32,275 nt of DNA. Source: CAJBIL01 sp044359525 (GTDB lineage Bacteria > Pseudomonadota > Gammaproteobacteria > Burkholderiales > Rhodocyclaceae). The position numbers were made by a program, and so were the translations under genes. Below, in pieces: positions 15,229-23,507 of the stretch (position 1 is its first letter; every line of letters starts with the position of its first letter). The stretch spans positions 1 to 32,275 of the forward strand of contig JBIKLY010000032.1 of assembly GCA_044359525.1 (NCBI GenBank), written 5' to 3'. Under the pieces are notes generated by a model, which worked only from the letters and a program-made list of their open reading frames with translations, was not told the origin of the DNA and made no database searches.

Positions 15229-18146
15229 TGTGCCAGCGCCTTGCACAGCTGCTCGGCGTTCAGCGTCACTACCGCCATTTCTCCGGCAAGGTTCTCGAAT
15301 TCCACAGCGTAGGCCGTGCCACCAGCATAGACCGAAACCACTGTACCTACTGTGTCGGCGGGTATTTGATACCCCTCGGCCGCGCAGGCACGCAGCATGT
15401 GCACGCGTTGATGCTCGGCAAACACGCCTGCTGCAGCCTCTATCCGGTTTGCATCCAGCGCCACCAGCAACTGTTCGCGTACGCCGCGTCCCTGCGCATC
15501 GCGCGCGACAGCCATCAGGAAGAGGTTGCCGCTGACCGCCGCCCAGTAATCACCGATCAGCCGCTTCTCGTGCGAGTCGTTATCGCTTTCCCGGTCGGCG
15601 CCTTTGTACTCGACGACCAGCACCCGGCCGTCGTTGAGTTCGCAGACGAAGTCCGGGTAAAAACGGTCGCTGGCGGTGGGTAGCCAGAACGAAAACTCCG
15701 GAAAGCGCGGCAGGTTGCGTACCCAGTGCCGCACCTGCGGCAACTCGTCGATCGCCACCGCGCAATCGTATTCTTCGCCTTGTCCCTTCAGGTCGCCGAT
15801 GACGGCGTAGTAGTGCTTGCGAAAGCGGTAACGCCCCTCGTAATACGGCGGGCGGGCCGGATACATGCCGCGCCCGAAATGGAAGAGATAGTCCTGGGAT
15901 ACGCAGCCGCGCGGGTCGGGGCCGAGCAGGGCGAGCTGAAAGCCGGTTTTCTGAGCGATACCGCGCAAGGCTTTCAGACGCTCGGCCAGCGCATCGGCCA
16001 ACTGGTTGCGGTGGCGCACCAGCGCCGTCAGCGAATAGCCCCGACGCTGCAGATTATCGCGCTGCAGCCACTGCATCACCTTGCCCAGCCAGGTGAGCAT
16101 TTGTGATTGCGGGGTGTCCGGCTGGCGCAATCGCCCATCCAGCCAGCGGATCAAGTCGCTTTCGGAGACTTCGGTCGGCACCAGATCGAGATTGACGGCA
16201 TAACTCGCGCGCTCCTGTTCGATACGCAGGTGCCCGGCTTCGATGTCCAGCAGGTAGGGCTTGTGCTCAGCTTCCGGCGCAAAGCCGGCCAGCTCGCCGC
16301 TCTGTTCGGCCAGCGCGAAGCCGGCGAGGTCGAGCAGCGTATTGCGCTCGGCCAGATCGAGTTCATCCTGCGCATCGCGCACGCAGAGTAGGGGAATCGG
16401 CTTGAACGGCACGCCCTGCACGGATGGTGCCGTGATTGCCTGATGCCGCAGTGCAAAGCGATCGAGCACTTTCTCCAGCGCCGCGCGCTCGCGCTTGTCG
16501 CTCACCGTTGCCACCAGCGCGGTGCGCGTTTCGAGGTCAGGCGGCTCGTTCAGCCGCAGCCGCACGCCGCCCTCGGCATGCGCTTCCACACCCAGAGCCG
16601 CATGCACTTCCGGCGTCAGTTGCGGCAGCAGCGGCAAGCGCAGATCGAGCGGCGGTACGCTTAAGGCCAGCGGTGCGCCGGGCGGTAGATCGAACAAGGG
16701 CAGCGTCGTCGGAAACACCGCCTGCGCCGCTTCCAGCTCCTCAAAACCCATCGCCACCAGGCGGTCGGCCAGATCGTTGGCGACGCGCGCCGTTTCGGCG
16801 CTGGCCAGGTGCGCATAGGCGCGGTTCAGCAAGTCGCTCTGGCGGCTGCGGGCGTATGGCATGCGCAGCACGCGCCCGAGCAATTGCTCCATGTCGCGGC
16901 TCGAACCGACTGTCTGCAGCGAGCAGAAAACATAAGCGAACGAGCAATCCCAGCCTTCCTTCAACGCCTCGACGGTAATCACCACCTCAATCGGACAAGT
17001 CTTGTCGAAGAGATTCACGCCGTCCAGTTCGCGCTGCGTTCCGGTGGCTACCGCAATGCGTTCGGCCGCGATGTGCTCGTGCTCGATCAGGTGCGTTTTC
17101 AGGCGCTCCACCGTTACCTCGCCGGCCTTGTCTTCGGCTTGCAAGAGCAGGATCGGGCGCAGATAGTCGGTCTCGCCGAGTGCTTCGTCGGCTAGCCGCT
17201 TGCGCGTCAGCAAGGCATCGCGCACCGCTTCCTGCCAGTTCGGATGCGTGTGCAGGACGATCGGCAGCTTGATCATCTGCTCGGCTTTCAGCTCCTCGGC
17301 TGACACGTGGTACAACACGTTGCTGCGATGCGGGCCCTGGCGCAGCGGCGTTGCCGTCAGCTCGATCAGCGCCGCCGGGCGCAGCCGGGCGAAGGTGTCG
17401 TAGGAGAGCGGCGTACGCGCGTTGTGTGCCTCGTCGATGATCACCACCGGCCGGTGCCAGTACATCAGGTTGGCGAAGCTGCGCTTGATCTTGCCGATAT
17501 CCTCGCGGCGCAGATAAGGCTGGGCGGCCAGGTCTTTCTCGCTGACCCGCTCCAGCTCGGGCAAATCCGGCACCTGCCCGAAGTGCGGCTCGAAGCTTTC
17601 CTTCCAGGCATACACATCGCGCCCCGAGGTGTCGTCTACGCGTAGCGTCTGCAGCGTGCCGACCACGATGATCGCCTTGCCGCCGAAATCCTGCGGCCGC
17701 AACTGCTCGCAATCGGCAATGTCGAGCACGCGCAGGCCATCGACGCCGAAGTGTGCCTCCAGCGCCTCGCGATAAGCGTGGCCCGGCTGCTTCAACGCAG
17801 CCAGCGTTTGCGTGCGGATGATATTGCTCGGCACCAGCCACAGACACAGCGGCCGATCCTGCCCGGTGTAATGGCGTGCCGTCGTGGCCAGCGCATGCGT
17901 GCCGAGCAGTGTCTTGCCGCCGCCGGTCGGGATGCGGATGCAGACGTAAGGCGTCGCGCCGGCCGCATTGACGAAGCCCTGTCCGAGATACGGCGGAATC
18001 GAATCCGGCGCATAGTCCTGCTGCGCCAGCGCCGCGCGGAACGCGATATCGAGGCTGGCTTCATCCTGCGCGCCGCGCGCCAGATCGAAAAAGCAAGCCA
18101 GCGCATCGAGCGCTTCCTGCTGATATTGCTTGAGCTTCAGAGCCAT
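15225..18146 (-). CDS. res: Type III restriction endonuclease, Res subunit, with C-terminal DUF4926-like domain
   Basis: A 973-residue SF2 helicase-nuclease. Walker A is IPTGGGKTLL at 72-81, the DEAH box is VIIDEAHNA at about 233-241, and the late helicase motif QLLGRVLRMPYARSR is at about 418-432. A PD-(D/E)xK nuclease core follows near 830-848 (DFVCELNDG, then VVEYKG). Res uses ATP to move along DNA and cuts where two unmethylated sites meet, in complex with Mod encoded upstream. The last ~60 residues are an appended DUF4926-like domain. The ATG at 18146 has a GGAG site. The gene is intact and overlaps the DUF6883 gene by ATGA. Confidence 0.93.
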   Translation of the reverse strand: MALKLKQYQQEALDALACFFDLARGAQDEASLDIAFRAALAQQDYAPDSIPPYLGQGFVNAAGATPYVCIRIPTGGGKTLLGTHALATTARHYTGQDRPLCLWLVPSNIIRTQTLAALKQPGHAYREALEAHFGVDGLRVLDIADCEQLRPQDFGGKAIIVVGTLQTLRVDDTSGRDVYAWKESFEPHFGQVPDLPELERVSEKDLAAQPYLRREDIGKIKRSFANLMYWHRPVVIIDEAHNARTPLSYDTFARLRPAALIELTATPLRQGPHRSNVLYHVSAEELKAEQMIKLPIVLHTHPNWQEAVRDALLTRKRLADEALGETDYLRPILLLQAEDKAGEVTVERLKTHLIEHEHIAAERIAVATGTQRELDGVNLFDKTCPIEVVITVEALKEGWDCSFAYVFCSLQTVGSSRDMEQLLGRVLRMPYARSRQSDLLNRAYAHLASAETARVANDLADRLVAMGFEELEAAQAVFPTTLPLFDLPPGAPLALSVPPLDLRLPLLPQLTPEVHAALGVEAHAEGGVRLRLNEPPDLETRTALVATVSDKRERAALEKVLDRFALRHQAITAPSVQGVPFKPIPLLCVRDAQDELDLAERNTLLDLAGFALAEQSGELAGFAPEAEHKPYLLDIEAGHLRIEQERASYAVNLDLVPTEVSESDLIRWLDGRLRQPDTPQSQMLTWLGKVMQWLQRDNLQRRGYSLTALVRHRNQLADALAERLKALRGIAQKTGFQLALLGPDPRGCVSQDYLFHFGRGMYPARPPYYEGRYRFRKHYYAVIGDLKGQGEEYDCAVAIDELPQVRHWVRNLPRFPEFSFWLPTASDRFYPDFVCELNDGRVLVVEYKGADRESDNDSHEKRLIGDYWAAVSGNLFLMAVARDAQGRGVREQLLVALDANRIEAAAGVFAEHQRVHMLRACAAEGYQIPADTVGTVVSVYAGGTAYAVEFENLAGEMAVVTLNAEQLCKALAQ
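15228..15413 (-). other. DUF4926-like segment at the C-terminus of Res
   Basis: The final 62 residues of Res follow the pattern of small DUF4926 proteins: a lead helix, then PADTVGTVVSVYAGGTAYAV, EFENLAGEMAVVTLNAEQL and the end. In other genomes I recall this as a separate ~65-90 residue protein encoded before DUF6883. Res proteins normally end shortly after the nuclease domain and its helix (GDYWAAVSGNLFLMAVARDA). An internal ATG exists at the sixth residue of this segment but has no ribosome site. Confidence 0.65.
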
Positions 18147-18199
18147 GCCTTTTTCTCCGGGCGTCTTGTCATGTTGAAAGACAAGGAAAAGAACCTCAC

Positions 18200-18283
18200 C
18201 ACCAAGGCACCAAGAACACCAAGGAGCACCAAGTTGAATTCTTGGTTTTCTTGGTGAAACTTTGTGTTCTTGGTGCCTTGGTG
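18200..18283. repeat. ACCAAGG-type inverted repeat between mod and res
   Basis: Arms 18200-18219 and 18264-18283 are exact 20-base reverse complements, and the 44 bases between hold further partial copies of the CACCAAG unit and its complement. The transcript reading from mod to res would form a strong hairpin in the 170-base gap between the two genes. It has the look of a dispersed palindromic repeat. Whether it lowers res expression relative to mod is unknown. Confidence 0.85.
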
Positions 18284-18316
18284 TTTCGCACTTTCATGTC
18301 GTCGGGCCCCTGAGCA

Positions 18317-19864
18317 CTAACGGGCGCGGATGTCGTAGGGAATCTGCTTGAACTCGATGCCGTTCGCCTTCAGGCGCTGCGCAGACAGGCGGCACGATTC
18401 GCCGAACACGACGCGTGATTTTGCGTGCACTCCGCTGTGCGATGCGAATTCGTCGAGCGCCGCGAGCAGCGCCGAGGTCAGCACGTTGCCGCCCTGTGGC
18501 CGGCGGTCGCCGAGAATCCCGTTGTAGAGCAGGTAATAGGCGACGCCCTCATGCACGCCGAGCAGCGGCGTCGGTTCGCTTCCCGCGCCCGGCACCCACG
18601 GCGTGCGCGTTTCCTGATACCAGACCCACGCCGCCAGCGTGGCGAAGCGGATCTCCGGATTGACACCGCCGTCGGCGAGGAACACCGGCTGACCGAGCGT
18701 AAAGAAGCGGAAGCCGCCACCGCCCGACCAGCCGACGCTCTGCGAAATACCTCCTTGCTCGCCGGCGATCACCTTCTCCAGACGCGGCAGGCAATGCGTG
18801 CGCGCATGCTCGCCCATCTCGATGCCGATGTAGCGCCGGCCCATCTTGTGCGCGACGGCGGCGGTTGTGCCGGAGCCGAGGAAGGAGTCGAGGACGAGGT
18901 CGCCGGGGGTGGTGGCGATTGACAAGACTCTTTGGATTAGGCGCTCTGGTTTGGGTGTATCGAACACATCTCTGGCCCCGTAAAGCCCAATCATCTCTTT
19001 CTTCGCCTCATCTGTATGGCCGACCTCCTCGTGCGGCCACCAGTTGTGAGGGGTCATACCATCGCGCACTTCCGAGAGGAATAACTTGAGGGCGGGAGCT
19101 GTATTTGTTCCATCTCTCCCCCACCAAATTCTGTTTTCCTCGATATGTCGCTTGTGGGTATTTGGGTCGTATTTCCAAGCCTTTTTTGTATTGGTGATCA
19201 CTGCTCCGGTATTCGGATTGATAATGTCATAGCAGAGATTCTTCCGCTTCTCTGGAGTTGCCTGATTTAGATAATCGACCGACTTCCACGGCCCGCGAGG
19301 GTCGTTGTCAGGGTTGTTGTAACGAGCCACAGACTCTTCGCTGCGAGGGAGTAAATTATTCTGAAATTTTTCAGACTTTGAATAAACCAATACGAAATCG
19401 CAGATTGTCGCGATACCTTGGAAATTATTGCTGACGCTGTATTTTCTTTGCCAGGTTATGGTGGTTTTGTAATTCCCCCGCCCGAACACCTCATCCATCA
19501 ACACCTTGAGGTAGTGCGCCTCGTGATCGTCGATCGACACCCAGATACTGCCGTCCTCGGCCAGCAGTTCGCGCAGCAACTCCAGCCGCGGCGCCATCAT
19601 CGACAGCCACTGGCTGTGCTCCAGATTGTCGTCGTAGTGCTCGAAGGCGCTTCTGGTGTTGTACGGCGGGTCGATGTAGATGCATTTGACGCGGCCAGCG
19701 TAGAAGGGGAGCAGCGCTTTCAGCGCTTCGAGGTTGTCGCCCTGGATCAGCCAGTTGTCGGCATCAGGATTGCCGTGCGTTCTTTGCGCTTCGAGCAGAC
19801 GGTAGGGGACTTCGCCGGCGATGCGCAGGGCGTGGCGCTTGTTGAGCCAGTCGAGTACGGGCAT
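18317..19864 (-). CDS. mod: Type III DNA methyltransferase, Mod subunit
   Basis: A 515-residue beta-class N6-adenine methyltransferase that recognises the site for both modification and restriction. The catalytic motif IV DPPYN is at 65-69, followed by HSQWLSMMAPRLELLRELLAEDGS. The AdoMet-binding motif VLDSFLGSGTTAAVAHKMGRRYIGIE lies at about 318-343, in the order expected for the beta class. The region between them (about 131-316, DNA 18915-19470) is the target recognition domain and is clearly richer in A+T than the flanks, as expected for a swapped specificity module. No simple-sequence repeat suggesting phase variation was seen. Res follows after 170 bases. Confidence 0.94.
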   Translation of the reverse strand: MPVLDWLNKRHALRIAGEVPYRLLEAQRTHGNPDADNWLIQGDNLEALKALLPFYAGRVKCIYIDPPYNTRSAFEHYDDNLEHSQWLSMMAPRLELLRELLAEDGSIWVSIDDHEAHYLKVLMDEVFGRGNYKTTITWQRKYSVSNNFQGIATICDFVLVYSKSEKFQNNLLPRSEESVARYNNPDNDPRGPWKSVDYLNQATPEKRKNLCYDIINPNTGAVITNTKKAWKYDPNTHKRHIEENRIWWGRDGTNTAPALKLFLSEVRDGMTPHNWWPHEEVGHTDEAKKEMIGLYGARDVFDTPKPERLIQRVLSIATTPGDLVLDSFLGSGTTAAVAHKMGRRYIGIEMGEHARTHCLPRLEKVIAGEQGGISQSVGWSGGGGFRFFTLGQPVFLADGGVNPEIRFATLAAWVWYQETRTPWVPGAGSEPTPLLGVHEGVAYYLLYNGILGDRRPQGGNVLTSALLAALDEFASHSGVHAKSRVVFGESCRLSAQRLKANGIEFKQIPYDIRAR

Positions 19865-19913
19865 GGTCTGGGTTTCGTTGCGTAAAGTCAGGCGTCATTA
19901 TAGGCCGGTCTGT

Positions 19914-20001
19914 AACCGGTCATCTAAAGGATCGCAAAGGGGCGCAGAGGATAAAGGATATTCACCTTGCTGTGGCGCCGGATTTCAGCGCTGCCGGACA
20001 G
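19914..20001. repeat. Direct repeat, copy A (pairs with 21565-21651)
   Basis: About 79 of 88 aligned positions match copy B. The core reads GGATCGCAAAG, then GCGCAGAGGATAAAGGA and CCTTGCTGTGGCGCCGG. Weaker similarity continues for about 60 more bases. The copy ends in a run of eight G (20001-20008). It lies at the broken 5' side of the VOC pseudogene. Confidence 0.8.
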
Positions 20002-20029
20002 GGGGGGGCGCGCTGCGCTGGCCGAGAAT

Positions 20030-20281
20030 GCGAATGTTCCGCCGGCAGGTGCCGGATTTCCGGAAGTTACTCTGGCGCATAACGTCGAATCGGAAGAAGC
20101 CGTTATCATGATGCTGGACGAGGCGGTCGCCGCTGGCGCCACGCTGGCGCGCCCGGTCGAGAAGGTTTTCCGGGGCGGCCTCAGAGACTACTTCGCAGAC
20201 CCCGACGGCTTTCTGTAGGATGTCTGCTGGCACCCGTTCTTTCCCCCGGACGCGCAAGGCCACGTCCAGCGACCCGCGTAG
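20030..20281 (+). pseudogene. VOC-family (glyoxalase-like) pseudogene
   Basis: The frame encodes VTLAHNVESEEAVIMMLDEA, then AGATLARPVEKVFRGGLRDY and FADPDGFL, the C-terminal half of a glyoxalase/bleomycin-resistance (VOC) protein. It stops at TAG (20216-20218) where homologues have Trp. The frame continues directly as DVCWHPFFPPDAQGHVQRPA to a second stop at 20279-20281, restoring the expected ending. The N-terminal half is absent, replaced by the repeat at 19914. It is thus broken by 5' loss and a nonsense change. Confidence 0.8.
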
Positions 20282-20303
20282 CAAAATCCTGACTGGAGAT
20301 GTC

Positions 20304-20624
20304 ATGCAACTGACCACTACCCCATCGATTGAAGGCAAGCACATCACCAAATATTGCGGCATCGTTGCCGGTGAGGCGGTGCTTGGCGCCAACCTGTTCA
20401 AGGACCTGTTTGCCGGCATCCGTGACCTGGTCGGCGGGCGCTCGGGAACCTACGAAAAGGAACTGCGCCGGGCGCGCCAGATCGCGCTGGACGAACTTTC
20501 TGAACAGGCCCGTGAACTCGGCGCCAACGCCGTTGTTGGCATCGACCTCGATTACGAAGTACTCGGCGAAAAAAACGGCATGCTGATGGTGTCAGCGAGC
20601 GGTACGGCGGTTGTCGTGGCGTAA
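20304..20624 (+). CDS. YbjQ/UPF0145-family protein
   Basis: A 106-residue protein matching the YbjQ (UPF0145) family, small pentamer-forming proteins proposed to bind metals. Characteristic segments are GIVAGEAVLGANLFKDLFAG, the YEKELRRARQIALDELSEQA helix, and GANAVVGIDLDYEVLG followed by MVSASGTAV. The ATG at 20304 has CTGGAG seven bases before it. It stands alone between the VOC pseudogene and a convergent kinase-like gene. Function is not established. Confidence 0.9.
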   Translation: MQLTTTPSIEGKHITKYCGIVAGEAVLGANLFKDLFAGIRDLVGGRSGTYEKELRRARQIALDELSEQARELGANAVVGIDLDYEVLGEKNGMLMVSASGTAVVVA

Positions 20625-20721
20625 AGCTTGCGGGTCGCTGGTGTTCTTTGCAGCATCTGACACGGCGCCCGCCATAAACGATCAAGCAGGCTTGCTCCGC
20701 CCGATCAAGTTTTGCTGACAA

Positions 20722-21558
20722 TCAAACTCGCGTTGCGGGAGTGGGAACGCGCTTTTTCTTGATGGCACGCGCCTCGATGCGGTGCCACAGCCACTTGGCG
20801 TAGGGCGTCAAGCGGGGGATGCCGAGATATTCCCGGTAAAACCACAGCCGGTCGCTACGGCTCCAGTATGAAGAAAAACGGCTCAACGAATAGAGATCGC
20901 GCATCGCGCACAGTGTCTTGAGCGGGCGCCAGCGTGACTTCTCAAGGTCGATCACGCGCGCATCAACGCTGCCGTCCTCATTCAGGCGAACGAACACGTG
21001 CTTCGAAAAAAAACAACTGTGCTGAATGCCGTGCGCGTGCATGTCCCGCAACAAGCTTGCTACGGCTTTGAGAACACCTTGGCGCAACGCACGCGCGGGC
21101 GCGCCGTCCTTCATCCAGGACTCAACCTGACTATCAAGGGAGGCGTAGCCGGCCAGTTCTTCGGTAATCAGAATTGCCCGCTGATTTTTCCCGACCTGGC
21201 GGGTGGCGAAGTAGACGGGCTCCAGGGTCGGAATCCGCTTGCTTCGGTAATCCATGATGCGTTTGAACTCGCGGAAAAACGTCGGAACACCACGCACGGG
21301 ATGGCGCAATGAAGGCGTGCCGTGGTTTTCCTGACGCTTGATGAAAATGCCGCTACGCCCCCCGTCGGGCAGCATCAACTCACAACGCGATACGCCACTC
21401 CAGCCACCTCGCCGGTGATTCGGCGCTTCAAACCATCCGACATCAAGCTTCCACAACGAATCAAAATCCGGCAACTTGTTGTCACCCAGGATCGAACGCC
21501 AGCGCTCGTTGACGTAATCCTGCATCGAGCGCGATGCGGTAGTTTTGGCGTTTGTCAT
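20722..21558 (-). CDS. InaA-like lipopolysaccharide kinase-family protein
   Basis: A 278-residue protein of the InaA/WaaP-like kinase group, which phosphorylate lipid A core sugars or act in acid or other stress. The motif HGIQHSCFFSKHVFVRL matches the family's catalytic-loop variant, followed by ARVIDLEKSRWRP where the metal-binding Asp of kinases lies. The N-terminal region has WSGVSRCEL and the Lys of GIFIKRQE as the likely ATP-binding parts. The ATG at 21558 is preferred over an upstream TTG at 21588, because the extra codons lie inside the repeat copy B. No other lipopolysaccharide gene is close by. Confidence 0.85.
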   Translation of the reverse strand: MTNAKTTASRSMQDYVNERWRSILGDNKLPDFDSLWKLDVGWFEAPNHRRGGWSGVSRCELMLPDGGRSGIFIKRQENHGTPSLRHPVRGVPTFFREFKRIMDYRSKRIPTLEPVYFATRQVGKNQRAILITEELAGYASLDSQVESWMKDGAPARALRQGVLKAVASLLRDMHAHGIQHSCFFSKHVFVRLNEDGSVDARVIDLEKSRWRPLKTLCAMRDLYSLSRFSSYWSRSDRLWFYREYLGIPRLTPYAKWLWHRIEARAIKKKRVPTPATRV

Positions 21559-21564
21559 ATCTGG

Positions 21565-21651
21565 AACCGGGCATCTGAAGGATCGCAAAGAAGCGCAGAG
21601 GATAAAGGAAATTTACCTTGCTGTGGCGCCGGCCTTCAGCGCTCCGGACAG
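21565..21651. repeat. Direct repeat, copy B (pairs with 19914-20001)
   Basis: Second copy of the ~88-bp repeat, in the same orientation as copy A, at the 5' edge of the InaA-like gene. A weaker match to the bases beyond copy A continues to about 21710. The CGCAGAGG core is shared with the palindrome inside the RND pump gene. The promoter of the kinase-like gene must lie in or beyond it. Confidence 0.8.
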
Positions 21652-21877
21652 CAGGGGCTCGGCGCAGGAATATGGGAGATTGCCGCACCGCCCGCAGGGA
21701 TTTCAATCCTCTGGTGAGCGGTGATCGGGATGCCCGCCGACACCTGCCAGGCATTGCGCGGGAGAGGGCGGTCGCAGCGCAAGCATGAAAGTGCGGCGGG
21801 CAAGAACGCACGATGCGGCAGGAATCGCCTATCTTCTGTTCGGTAGCACACGTAAGGGCAGGGTGAGGCAACTCAGC
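21652..21877. other. Gene-free stretch between the repeat and fumC
   Basis: No gene or clear terminator was recognised here. The first ~60 bases resemble the sequence after repeat copy A, and short open frames are low in complexity. Confidence 0.4.
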
Positions 21878-23269
21878 TCAACCCGCCTTGATCATCTCCG
21901 CCGGCCTGACCCAGCGATCGAAATCGTCGGCGCTGACGTAAGCGAGCGCCAGCGCGGCTTCGCGCAGCGTGCTGCGGTCGTGGTGGGCGCGCTTGGCGAT
22001 CTGCGCGGCGCGGTCGTAGCCGATATGCGGCGTCAGTGCCGTCACCAGCATCAGCGAGCGCGCCAGCAGTTCGGCGATGCGTTCGTCGTTGGCCTCGATA
22101 CCGCGCACGCAATGCGCTTCGAAGCTGGCCATGCCGTCGGCGAGCAGGCGGACGCTGTGCAGGAAATTGTGGGCGATCAGCGGTTTGAAAGCATTCAGTT
22201 CGAAATTGCCTGAGGCGCCGCCGAAGTTGATCGCCACGTCGTTGCCGAAGGCCTGACAGCAGAGCATGGTCAGCGCTTCGCACTGCGTCGGATTGACCTT
22301 GCCGGGCATGATCGAACTGCCCGGCTCGTTCTCCGGAATGCTGATTTCACCGAGGCCGGAGCGCGGCCCGGAGGCCAGCCAGCGCACGTCGTTGGCGATT
22401 TTCATCAGCGCTGTGGCGAGCGTTTTCAGCGCACCGTGCGCGGCAACCAGCGCATCGTGCGTCGCCAGCGCGGCAAATTTATTCGGCGCACTGGTAAAGG
22501 GCAAGCCGCTGCTGCGCGCCAGTTCGGCCGCGACGCGTTCGCCGAATTCGGCGTGCGTGTTCAGTCCGGTGCCGACGGCGGTGCCGCCGACCGCCAGCGC
22601 GTGCAGCGGGGGCAGCGCGGCGAGCACGATCGCTTCGGCAAACTGCAGCTGTGCGACGTAGGCGGAAAACTCCTGGCCGAGCGTCAGCGGCGTGGCGTCC
22701 TGCAGATGCGTACGGCCGATCTTGACGATGCCGGCGAAGGCCTGTGATTTTTCTTCGAGCCGCGTGCGCAGGAGGCGCAGCGCCGGCAGCAGTTTCTCCG
22801 TGATGCTGCGGCAGGCGGCGACATGCATCGCGGTCGGGAAGATGTCGTTGGACGACTGGCCGAGATTGACGTCGTCGTTGGCATGCACCAGCCGCGCCGC
22901 GCCGCGCGGCCCGCCGAGCAACTCGGAAGCGCGATTGGCGAGCACTTCGTTGAGGTTCATGTTGCTCTGCGTGCCTGAGCCGGTTTGCCAGACCGACAGG
23001 GGAAACTCTTCCGGATGCGCACCGGCCAGTATTTCGTCGGCAGCCGCAATGATGGCCGCGGATTTTTTTGCATCGAGCAAGCCCAGATCGCAATTGACGA
23101 CGGCGCAGGCGCGCTTGGCCGCGGCCAGCGCCATGATGATTTCGTCCGGCATGCGCTCGGTCGAAATATGAAAAAACTGCAACGAACGCTGCGTCTGCGC
23201 ACCCCACAGCCGGTCAGCGGGAACCTCGATGGTGCCGAATGAATCGTGCTCGGCTCTGGTCAGTGGCAT
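21878..23269 (-). CDS. fumC: Fumarate hydratase class II
   Basis: FumC interconverts fumarate and malate in the citric acid cycle without an iron-sulfur cluster. The product has 463 residues, close to E. coli FumC (467). The signature loop GSSIMPGKVNPTQCEALTM is at about 313-331 with the catalytic Ser. TGSGTQSNMNLNEV, ANDDVNLGQSSNDIFPTAMH and GRTHLQDATPLTLGQEFSAY carry the other substrate residues. The ATG at 23269 has AGGAG seven bases upstream, so the long N-terminal extension open in this frame is not used. Confidence 0.96.
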   Translation of the reverse strand: MPLTRAEHDSFGTIEVPADRLWGAQTQRSLQFFHISTERMPDEIIMALAAAKRACAVVNCDLGLLDAKKSAAIIAAADEILAGAHPEEFPLSVWQTGSGTQSNMNLNEVLANRASELLGGPRGAARLVHANDDVNLGQSSNDIFPTAMHVAACRSITEKLLPALRLLRTRLEEKSQAFAGIVKIGRTHLQDATPLTLGQEFSAYVAQLQFAEAIVLAALPPLHALAVGGTAVGTGLNTHAEFGERVAAELARSSGLPFTSAPNKFAALATHDALVAAHGALKTLATALMKIANDVRWLASGPRSGLGEISIPENEPGSSIMPGKVNPTQCEALTMLCCQAFGNDVAINFGGASGNFELNAFKPLIAHNFLHSVRLLADGMASFEAHCVRGIEANDERIAELLARSLMLVTALTPHIGYDRAAQIAKRAHHDRSTLREAALALAYVSADDFDRWVRPAEMIKAG

Positions 23270-23387
23270 AGCAAACTCCTCGAATAAAACGGTTGAAGCG
23301 GAACGATTGAAATTAAAACGGCCCGCCGGCCGGTCAGCCGGGTACAGGTCTTTTTCATTGGAGTCCGCCGGTGGCGGCAAGTTCGGC

Positions 23388-23507
23388 ATCTGGCAAGGTG
23401 AGGTTTCTGGCGGCGCTGACTTTGCTGCCTTGAATGAGGAGATCGCTTTGTTCCCCCGCGCCGCTCGCCGTGATGTTGATGTCGCGGCCGGCGGTGAGGT
23501 TCGCATG
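23388..23507 (-). pseudogene. Remnant of a filamentous haemagglutinin/CdiA-type adhesin repeat
   Basis: Within a longer open frame the residues HANLTAGRDINITASGAGEQ, then SDLLIQGSKVSAARNLTL match the beta-helix repeat of FHA/CdiA two-partner secretion exoproteins (AGRDvxIxASGAGexSDlxIxGSxVsAgxNvtL). Only one and a half repeats remain, with no secretion domain, no TpsB partner and an unrelated frame on each side. It is a relic, probably of a contact-dependent inhibition or adhesin locus. It lies in the ~575-base gap upstream of fumC. Confidence 0.7.

Noticed and set aside
18200..18283. Repeated ACCAAG units as a possible CRISPR array
   Set aside because: Units are short and form a palindrome, not regularly spaced direct repeats with unique spacers; no cas gene is present.
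20001..20008. Run of eight G as a possible phase-variation tract for the restriction locus
   Set aside because: It lies in a repeat and pseudogene upstream of mod, outside any intact reading frame.
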